Source of the DNA: Corynebacterium sp.
Lineage (GTDB): Bacteria > Actinomycetota > Actinomycetes > Mycobacteriales > Mycobacteriaceae
Direction: 5' to 3'
Length of the DNA stretch: 23,237 bases
Assembly: GCF_030152825.1 (NCBI RefSeq)
Contig: NZ_JASLIP010000063.1
Span: forward strand, 1 to 23,237
The notes below the pieces were generated by a model. The model did no database searches. It saw only the letters and a list, made by a program, of their open reading frames with translations, and was not told where the DNA came from. Both the position numbers and the translations under genes were made by a program. Shown here piece by piece: positions 13,702-19,329 of this stretch. Each line of letters starts with the position of its first letter. The first letter of the stretch is position 1.

Positions 13702-14976
13702 TTAGGCCCATATGGCGGCGATCCCGGACAGGGAGCGCCAGCCGAGCCAGAGGGTCAGCAGCCAGGTGAGCGCGCCGATGGACCACAGCCACACCGGGTA
13801 CTTGTAGCCCTTCAGCAGGTCGCGGCGACGCCAGGCCACCCACAGCACCACGCCGAAGCCGATCGGCAGGATCAGGCCGTTGAACGCACCGGCGAAGATC
13901 AGCAGCTTCTGCGGCGCCTGGTTCAGGATGACGTAGGCGACAGTACAGACCAGGATGAACGCGAGGGTCAGCAGGTTTCGGGTGCGCGGTGCGATCTTCT
14001 GCGTGGTCACGAAGGTCACGGAGGTGAAGGACGCACCGATGACGGAGGTCAGGCCCGCGGCCCACAGGACGATGCCGAAGAAGCGGACGCCGATCTCGCC
14101 GGCGGCGGCGCGGAAGGCATCGGCGACGATGTTGTCGCCGGACAGGGCCACACCGGAAGCGACGACGCCGAAGATGGCGAGGAAGAGCAGCGTGCGCATC
14201 ACGCCGGTGACGAGGATGCCGGTGACGGAGACGCGGGTGATGTCCTTGGCGTGCTCCGGGCCGGTCAGGCCCGAATCGATGAGGCGGTGGGCGCCGGAGA
14301 AGGTGATGTAGCCGCCGACGGTGCCGCCGATGAGGGTGGTGATGATGACGAAGTCGATCTGATCCGGAAGCACGGTCTGCTTCAGCGCCTCACCGACGGG
14401 TGGGGCGGACACGATGGCCACGTAGATCATCAGCAGGATCATCAGGGCACCGAGGGTCACGACGATGCGGTCCAGAGCTGCACCAGCCCACTTAGAGAGG
14501 AAGACCAGGGCGGCGACCAGCGCCGAGATCGCACCACCGATGATGGGGTCTGCACCCAGCATCGCGTTCGTGCCGAGGCCCGCGCCACCGATGTTGCCGA
14601 TGTTGAAGATCAGACCGCCCACGAAGACGAACGCGCCCATGACCCAGCCGAGGCCTGGGACGACCGCGTTGCCGAGCTCATTGGCTCGCATCCCGGAGAC
14701 ACCGAGGACGCGCCAGACGTTCAGCTGGATGGCGATGTCCACGAGGATCGACACCAGAATTGCGAAGCCGAAGGCGGCGCCTAGCTGGACGGTGAACACG
14801 CTGGTCTGCGTGATGAAGCCGGGGCCGATGGCGCTGGTGGCCATCAGGAACATGGCACCCATCGTGGTTGCGCGGGTGGCCCGTCGCTTTGCCTGAGCGG
14901 CCTTGGCGTCAGTGCTATCCACTGGGGTAGAGGCTGCTCCTGGCTGTGTTTCAGCCTGGTTGGGATTCGTGGTCAT
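13702..14976 (-). CDS. ycsG: NRAMP-related transporter (YcsG-like) lacking the metal-binding motifs
   Basis: A 424-residue membrane protein with a polar N-terminal tail (1-38) and about 11 hydrophobic helices, of the SLC11/NRAMP superfamily. In true metal transporters helix 1 carries DPGN and helix 6 MPH. Here helix 1 reads GPGF (51-54) and the helix 6 region reads GGTVGGYITFSGAHR (217-231), so the metal-coordinating residues are absent. It therefore probably does not carry Mn or Fe in the usual way; given its operon with ycsI and the shared operator with pxpA, an organic substrate such as 5-oxoproline is possible. GGAAAGG precedes the ATG. Promoter, GntR-type operator and CRP-like site are all upstream. 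In B. subtilis the homologous ycsG lies between ycsF and ycsI. Confidence 0.88.
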   Translation of the reverse strand: MTTNPNQAETQPGAASTPVDSTDAKAAQAKRRATRATTMGAMFLMATSAIGPGFITQTSVFTVQLGAAFGFAILVSILVDIAIQLNVWRVLGVSGMRANELGNAVVPGLGWVMGAFVFVGGLIFNIGNIGGAGLGTNAMLGADPIIGGAISALVAALVFLSKWAGAALDRIVVTLGALMILLMIYVAIVSAPPVGEALKQTVLPDQIDFVIITTLIGGTVGGYITFSGAHRLIDSGLTGPEHAKDITRVSVTGILVTGVMRTLLFLAIFGVVASGVALSGDNIVADAFRAAAGEIGVRFFGIVLWAAGLTSVIGASFTSVTFVTTQKIAPRTRNLLTLAFILVCTVAYVILNQAPQKLLIFAGAFNGLILPIGFGVVLWVAWRRRDLLKGYKYPVWLWSIGALTWLLTLWLGWRSLSGIAAIWA

Positions 14977-14993
14977 AGTCGCACCTTTCCATC

Positions 14994-15009
14994 AGTGATT
15001 TGGGTCACT
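14994..15009. promoter_or_regulatory. CRP/GlxR-like binding site over the transporter promoter
   Basis: AGTGATTTGGGTCACT is a palindrome with GTGA-N6-TCAC, the core of the GlxR (corynebacterial cAMP receptor) consensus TGTGANNTANNTCACA. It overlaps the first base of the -10 region and the predicted transcription start of the transporter gene. At this place binding should repress. Confidence 0.5.
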
Positions 15010-15036
15010 TTATAGGATTGTTCAACAAAGACCAAG
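15009..15036 (-). promoter_or_regulatory. Candidate promoter of the transporter-ycsI operon
   Basis: On the minus strand CTTGGT (15036-15031) and TATAAA (15014-15009) are separated by 16 bases. The predicted transcription start, near 15002, gives a leader of about 26 bases that contains the GGAAAGG ribosome-binding site. Confidence 0.5.
15018..15028. promoter_or_regulatory. Putative GntR operator in the transporter promoter spacer
   Basis: TTGTTCAACAA is a perfect palindrome around a central C and a full match to the GntR-family form TNGTNNNACNA. It sits between the -35 and -10 of the transporter gene, a classic repressor position. Ten of its bases are identical to the pxpA site. Confidence 0.65.
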
Positions 15037-15186
15037 GGCGGGGGTAATACCACTCTCCCCACGTCGAGATCGCTTCTGCCGCTCGTTGGTGGGACAGGCA
15101 ACAAACAAGCAGCAGCCACATGGCGCGGGCAGGAAACAGCGCCGCGCCGCTACCGCGCTCCTACCGCAACGTGCAGCGCTCGACGC

Positions 15187-16221
15187 TTAGCGGTGAGCGA
15201 GCCACTGCCCGGCAGCGCTCACCCGCTCGCGCCACACAGTCGGCGGAGCGATGATGTGCTCACTCAGGAACTCGTGGGTGTCGACCTCGGAGAAAACGGA
15301 CTCCGCGAAGCTCGCCGCGCGCTCCGCCGGGGTGGCGCGCGAGTCCTCGATGGCAATAGAAAGCAGCGCCGGAATACCCAGCTTCTCCCCCTCCAGCTCC
15401 TCCAGAGGGGCCGCGATACGTGGGCTCAGCGCCGCCACCCACGCCGCCTCGCGCAGGGCCTGTGCTGCAGCGACCAATCCGGAGCCGAATGCCACGATTC
15501 CGGCGCGAGCCCCATCGCAGCCCAGGGCCTCGGCGCTGCCGCGCACGGCGTCGAAGGCCTGTCCCACGGCCGCGACCGTCGCCTCCCAGCCCCGCGCGCC
15601 ATCGCCGCCAGCCAGGGGCAGCGGATAGGTCAGATCCACGATGGTGACGCCGGACTGCTGGGCCAGCGCTGCGAACAACGGCTGCCAGAGCTGCTCGTTT
15701 GCCTGCTGATCACCGAACCAGCCCGGTCCACCGTGCAGAGAGATCGCGAGCGCACCGGTGGGCTCGTCCGGGCGCAGCACCGTCGCGCCCACGCCCTGCG
15801 GAAGCTCGGCGACGCCAGGTTGCCCCACCGGCCACGCCGCAGAGCTAATACCCTCCCGGCAGAACGTCACGTGCGGCATCGCGTGATCCAGGCCTGCACC
15901 CAACACCAGTTGGCTACTGTGCGTCAGCAGGTCCGGAACCTTCGACCACATGCGCTCCGTGGCCGCTTTAAGTTCCTGCGGAACCGGCTGACCCTGCTGC
16001 GTGTACTCCGCCCCCTCGTCGGTAGTCAGGGATCGGAAAATCTCCGGGTAATTGTCCTCAAAGAAATTATTGAGCTGCACCAGCTGCTCGGCTGGGGTCA
16101 GCGGCTCCACGCCTTCCTGCACATCGCGGTGTGCCCCCGGCAGGCTCGCGATATCGGAGTTCGGGGTGACCCCCAGGGTCTTGGCGTTTTGATCAGTGCT
16201 GTTCTTCTCACCATCGGTCAT
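15187..16221 (-). CDS. Alpha/beta-hydrolase-like protein
   Basis: A 344-residue cytoplasmic protein with no signal peptide. Residues 1-110 are an acidic, helical N-terminal extension. Residues about 145-344 look like an alpha/beta-hydrolase fold: a strand leads to the oxyanion motif SLHGGPGWFG (161-170), and a nucleophile-elbow-like IVAFGSGL contains Ser247. The elbow is FGSGL rather than GxSxG, so activity is uncertain; Asp293 and His322 are possible triad partners. The substrate is unknown. I chose ATG 16221 over upstream in-frame starts because GGGAGGGG lies upstream and the extra 27 residues look like intergenic translation. It stands alone, 210 bases from the transporter gene and divergent from the MetE-like gene. 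Confidence 0.75.
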   Translation of the reverse strand: MTDGEKNSTDQNAKTLGVTPNSDIASLPGAHRDVQEGVEPLTPAEQLVQLNNFFEDNYPEIFRSLTTDEGAEYTQQGQPVPQELKAATERMWSKVPDLLTHSSQLVLGAGLDHAMPHVTFCREGISSAAWPVGQPGVAELPQGVGATVLRPDEPTGALAISLHGGPGWFGDQQANEQLWQPLFAALAQQSGVTIVDLTYPLPLAGGDGARGWEATVAAVGQAFDAVRGSAEALGCDGARAGIVAFGSGLVAAAQALREAAWVAALSPRIAAPLEELEGEKLGIPALLSIAIEDSRATPAERAASFAESVFSEVDTHEFLSEHIIAPPTVWRERVSAAGQWLAHR

Positions 16222-16301
16222 GCCTTCGATCTTAGTTCCCCTCCCAGACACGGCTCTGGTCGCGGCACCGGCATGCCCCGGCGGTCTACCAGCCCCACTC
16301 A

Positions 16302-16330
16302 TTCAGGCCGTTTCCCGGCATAGATACACT
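16302..16330 (+). promoter_or_regulatory. Candidate promoter of the MetE-like gene
   Basis: TACACT (16325-16330) with TTCAGG 17 bases upstream (16302-16307) gives a plausible promoter and a leader of about 55 bases that includes the hairpin at 16345-16362. The -35 is weak. No McbR-type TAGAC-N6-GTCTA site is present. Confidence 0.4.
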
Positions 16331-16344
16331 GGGCAACACCCACA

Positions 16345-16362
16345 GCCAGCGGCAACGCTGGC
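16345..16362 (+). promoter_or_regulatory. Leader hairpin with GCAA tetraloop
   Basis: GCCAGCG (16345-16351) and CGCTGGC (16356-16362) pair perfectly around a GNRA-type GCAA tetraloop. The hairpin ends 10 bases before the AAGGAAAG ribosome-binding site (16373-16380). It could stabilise the mRNA or tune translation. Confidence 0.5.
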
Positions 16363-16391
16363 CCCACGACCAAGGAAAGCGAAAACAGACG

Positions 16392-17597
16392 ATGAGCGTC
16401 AACATCAAAACCACGCACGTCGGCAGCCTGCCGCGTACGAAGGAACTACTCGAGGTCAACAACAAGTTCGCCGCCGGCGAGATCGAGCGTGAGGACTTCC
16501 TGGGCATCCTGCAGGAGTCCATCGACAAGGTCGTCGCCAAGCAGCACGAGGTGGGCGTGAGCATCATCAACGAGGGCGAATATGGCCACGTCACCAGCGG
16601 TGCCGTCGACTACGGCGCCTGGTGGAACTACAGCTTCTCCCGCCTGGGTGGGCTGACCATGACCGACGAGGACCGCTGGGCCAACCAGGAGGCTATCCGC
16701 TCCGAGCCGGGCAACATCCGCCTGACCAGCTTCGCCGACCGCCGTGACCGCACCCTCTTCCGCGAGGCATACGAAGACCCGGCCTCCGGCATCCTCACCA
16801 ACCGCGCCTCCGTCGGTAACCCGAAGATCACCGGCCCGATCACCTACATCGGCAAGGACCAGATCGACACCGACGTCCAGCTGCTAACCAACGCCATGAA
16901 GAAGACTGGCGCCACCGAGGGGTTCGTCGCCGCCCTGTCCCCGGGATCCGCAGCCCGACTGAAGAACGAGTACTACAAGACTGATGACGACATCGTCTGG
17001 GCCTGTGCCGACGCGATGGCGGAAGAGTACCGCGCAATCACCGATGCCGGGCTGACGGTATCCATCGACGACCCGTCGCTGGCGGAGTCCTGGGACCAGA
17101 TCAACCCGGAGCCGTCCATCGAGGAATATCGAGCCTACATCCGCACCCGTGTGGACGCCATCAACCACGCCGTGAAGGACCTGCCTCGCGAGCAGACCCG
17201 CCTGCACATCTGCTGGGGTTCCTGGCACGGCCCGCACGTCACCGACGTGCCGTTCGGCGATATCATCGAGGAGATCCTGCGCGCCGAGGTCGGCGGCTAC
17301 TCCTTCGAGGGCGCTTCCCCACGCCACGCCCACGAGTGGCGTGTCTGGCAGGACCACAAGCTGCCGGAGGGCACCGTAATCTACCCGGGTGTAGTCTCCC
17401 ACTCCACGAATGTGGTAGAGCACCCGCGCCTGGTCGCGGATCGCATCATTCAGTTCGCTGAGCTCGTCGGCCCGGAGAACGTCATCGCGTCGACGGACTG
17501 CGGCCTGGGCGGTCGCCTCCACGAGCAGATCGCATGGGCGAAGCTGCAGTCCCTCGTCGAGGGTGCGGAGATCGCCAGCCGCGAGCTCAACGGCTAA
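16392..17597 (+). CDS. Short cobalamin-independent methionine synthase-like methyltransferase
   Basis: A 401-residue protein matching only the C-terminal catalytic half of MetE (the YxjG/YxjH or 'methionine synthase II' type), so it lacks the N-terminal folate-binding half of the roughly 750-residue enzyme. The N-terminus has the typical THVGSLPRT. Predicted zinc ligands are His272 and Cys274 (LHICWG), Glu306 (SFEGAS) and Cys370 (ASTDCGLG), mirroring His641, Cys643, Glu665 and Cys726 of E. coli MetE. It should activate a thiol such as homocysteine and methylate it in the cytoplasm; the methyl donor is uncertain and may not be the polyglutamyl folate used by full MetE. The AAGGAAAG site supports the start. 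It is a single gene, closed by hairpins and convergent with the lipase gene. Confidence 0.9.
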   Translation: MSVNIKTTHVGSLPRTKELLEVNNKFAAGEIEREDFLGILQESIDKVVAKQHEVGVSIINEGEYGHVTSGAVDYGAWWNYSFSRLGGLTMTDEDRWANQEAIRSEPGNIRLTSFADRRDRTLFREAYEDPASGILTNRASVGNPKITGPITYIGKDQIDTDVQLLTNAMKKTGATEGFVAALSPGSAARLKNEYYKTDDDIVWACADAMAEEYRAITDAGLTVSIDDPSLAESWDQINPEPSIEEYRAYIRTRVDAINHAVKDLPREQTRLHICWGSWHGPHVTDVPFGDIIEEILRAEVGGYSFEGASPRHAHEWRVWQDHKLPEGTVIYPGVVSHSTNVVEHPRLVADRIIQFAELVGPENVIASTDCGLGGRLHEQIAWAKLQSLVEGAEIASRELNG

Positions 17598-17598
17598 A

Positions 17599-17622
17599 AG
17601 CCCACAGCGTACGCTGCGGGCT
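17599..17622 (+). terminator. Hairpin after the MetE-like gene
   Basis: AGCCC-a-CAGCG (17599-17609) pairs with CGCTG-c-GGGCT (17612-17622) immediately after the stop codon, giving ten pairs and one mismatch. Only TT follows, so termination may be partial; a 12-base perfect palindrome, CGCCGGCCGGCG (17633-17644), lies just beyond. Confidence 0.55.
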
Positions 17623-17654
17623 TCGCCGGAGCCGCCGGCCGGCGACCCGCTGGC

Positions 17655-17670
17655 ACTAGCTTCGGCTAGT
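17655..17670. terminator. Short stem-loop at the lipase 3' end
   Basis: ACTAGC (17655-17660) and GCTAGT (17665-17670) form a six-pair stem around TTCG, a very stable tetraloop when transcribed on the plus strand (CGAA on the other). It lies between the two convergent genes, two bases from the lipase stop. No U-run is present. Confidence 0.4.
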
Positions 17671-17672
17671 AC

Positions 17673-19190
17673 TTAGTCCCTGGCGGAGCTGCCCAGGAAG
17701 GGCTGGCTGGAGCCCAGGAGGCCATAGCCCTCGGAGGAGGACTGGCTGGAGCCCTGCAGGGAGGACTCGGTGGTGTAGTCGCCACCCTCGCCCTTGACCG
17801 GCAGATCGTTGAAACGGGCGATGATGAAGTCCAAGCCGTACGGCGCTCCGGTTGCGGCCTGGGCGAGGTGGTTGTACTCGCCGATCGGTGGCATGAAGTC
17901 ATCCTTGTAGACGACGCTGGCACCCTTGTCGCGCCAGGTCTTCGCCAGGACCTTCGCCTGGTTGTACTCGACGTTGCGGTCGTAGCGGCCAGAGACAATC
18001 ATGACCGGGGCCTCGGGTTTGCCGTTACCGATCTTCTGATCCTCCAGGGCCTTCTGCGCATCCGGCATGTCCTTGAGCAGCTCGGTCAGGGAGCGGCCGT
18101 CCTTGGTCCAGCTACGGGTCTCCTGGTGGCCGAAGTTATCCATGATCTCGTCGGTGCACATCTCGGCGGTGGCAGCGAGGGCCTTCTCGCCCTCCTCGTT
18201 GAGGTGCCCCTCCAGCAGCGGACGCAGCTCCGGGTAGCGGGCCAGCATGCCGTTGATGGTGAAGCCGATTGCGCCCATCAGGTCGGAGCCGTCGATGTTC
18301 TGCTGCACGGCGTTCAGGTCTGCCGGTGGCGCGGAGGCGTAGGCACCCGCGACGTCGAGGTCCTTGCCGTAGTTCGGCGCCTCCTCGACGGCTGCGGTGG
18401 ACGCGCCGCCACCCTGGGAGTGGCCGTAGAAGGCGACCTTCCCGAACTTCCTGCCATTCTTCTCGACGATGTTGCGCGCCGCGCGGCCCGCGTCGATCAT
18501 CGCGTGGGCCTGGTCGAGGCGGTTCATGTAGGTGTGAACCTCATCGGTGCCCATGCCGATGTAGTCGGTGACGATGACGCGCACGCCGTACTTGGCGAAC
18601 GCGACGTCGTAAATGCCCTCGAGGTTGACACCGCGGCCGCTCTGGACCGGGTCCTGGAGGTTGTGCAGCGGCCAGTTGCGGGTCGGGGCACACTTATCGC
18701 CCTGGCCGACGGTGCCGCGGCCGATGATGACGGTCGGGCGCTCGCCCTTACCCTTCCACTTGGCGCGCGGCTCCATGATGTAGCCGGTCACCGGGGTGAG
18801 CTCGCCGTGCGCGTTGGTGGTGGTGTACATGATGCGGTCGACGGTCTTCGGGACGTAGCCCTTCATGCCACGCGGTGCGGGGTTATAAGGCACAGTCTCG
18901 GTCTTGAGGATCTCACCCGGAGTGGTCGTGGTGACGCCATCAGTGTCGTAGAAGGCGTCATGATCGCCCTGCTCCGGCGCCTTCCCCGTGCCGGAGGAAC
19001 CGAGGGCCCCGCCCTCGCTGGAACCAACGGAGGACAGCGTTGCGCCGAAATCCTGGTCCTTCGAGGAGGATACGTCAGCGTGAGCGACGAACCCGGCCCC
19101 TGCGATCAGAGTGGTGGAAAGAATACTGGTGGCAATGAAAGATGCGGAACGAGCACGCCACGGCTGTCCCCCTCGTGTGATCTTCGTCAT
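17673..19190 (-). CDS. Secreted LIP-family lipase/esterase
   Basis: A 505-residue exported alpha/beta hydrolase of the secretory lipase (LIP) family. Residues 1-38 are a signal peptide with a basic start and AHA cleavage site. The catalytic triad is probably Ser258 (GHSQG, 256-260), Asp404 (SGRYDRNVEYN) and His441 (EYNHLAQA). A segment with Cys167 and Cys345 could carry a disulfide. Both ends of the mature protein are Ser/Gly-rich: residues about 52-67 and 476-503 hold repeated GSS units. It should split acylglycerols or other esters outside the cell, useful to a lipid-requiring Corynebacterium on skin. No Shine-Dalgarno sequence is visible before ATG 19190. It is a single gene between convergent and codirectional neighbours. 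Confidence 0.9.
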   Translation of the reverse strand: MTKITRGGQPWRARSASFIATSILSTTLIAGAGFVAHADVSSSKDQDFGATLSSVGSSEGGALGSSGTGKAPEQGDHDAFYDTDGVTTTTPGEILKTETVPYNPAPRGMKGYVPKTVDRIMYTTTNAHGELTPVTGYIMEPRAKWKGKGERPTVIIGRGTVGQGDKCAPTRNWPLHNLQDPVQSGRGVNLEGIYDVAFAKYGVRVIVTDYIGMGTDEVHTYMNRLDQAHAMIDAGRAARNIVEKNGRKFGKVAFYGHSQGGGASTAAVEEAPNYGKDLDVAGAYASAPPADLNAVQQNIDGSDLMGAIGFTINGMLARYPELRPLLEGHLNEEGEKALAATAEMCTDEIMDNFGHQETRSWTKDGRSLTELLKDMPDAQKALEDQKIGNGKPEAPVMIVSGRYDRNVEYNQAKVLAKTWRDKGASVVYKDDFMPPIGEYNHLAQAATGAPYGLDFIIARFNDLPVKGEGGDYTTESSLQGSSQSSSEGYGLLGSSQPFLGSSARD

Positions 19191-19253
19191 AGAGCGGATT
19201 AAACATCACAAGTTGATAATTTGTTGGCAAAACGAAGTAACTGCTTTAAGAAA

Positions 19254-19259
19254 ACTATA
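19254..19259 (-). promoter_or_regulatory. Candidate -10 of the lipase gene
   Basis: TATAGT on the minus strand lies in an unusually AT-rich 70-base patch (about 19196-19265) upstream of the lipase gene. It would give a leader of about 57 bases. No -35 is recognisable. Confidence 0.35.
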
Positions 19260-19329
19260 TTTGCGCTGGTAGTGTTCCGTCCCAAACATGACCGTGGGCT
19301 GCCAGCCCCCCAATGGCGGCCGGCTTTCC

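Noticed and set aside
13685..14065. Upstream extension of ycsI into the transporter gene
   Set aside because: The strong GAGGAGGAGG site and the family N-terminus place the start at 13684; upstream residues are an out-of-frame reading of the transporter.
14977..15186. Possible tRNA or small RNA between the transporter and the hydrolase gene
   Set aside because: No cloverleaf could be formed; the only clear elements are the transporter's promoter, operator and CRP-like site.
15193..16323. 376-residue open frame antisense to the alpha/beta-hydrolase-like gene
   Set aside because: The minus-strand frame has the HGGPG motif and a better start; the plus-strand translation is Arg/Leu/Gln-rich with no recognisable motif.
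16222..16391. McbR site or S-adenosylmethionine riboswitch before the MetE-like gene
   Set aside because: A lone GTCTA occurs at about 16284, but the TAGAC-N6-GTCTA arrangement is absent, and the leader is too short for a riboswitch.
17868..19202. 444-residue open frame antisense to the lipase gene
   Set aside because: Shadow of the lipase coding strand; composition is unlike a protein and it has no ribosome-binding site or family resemblance.
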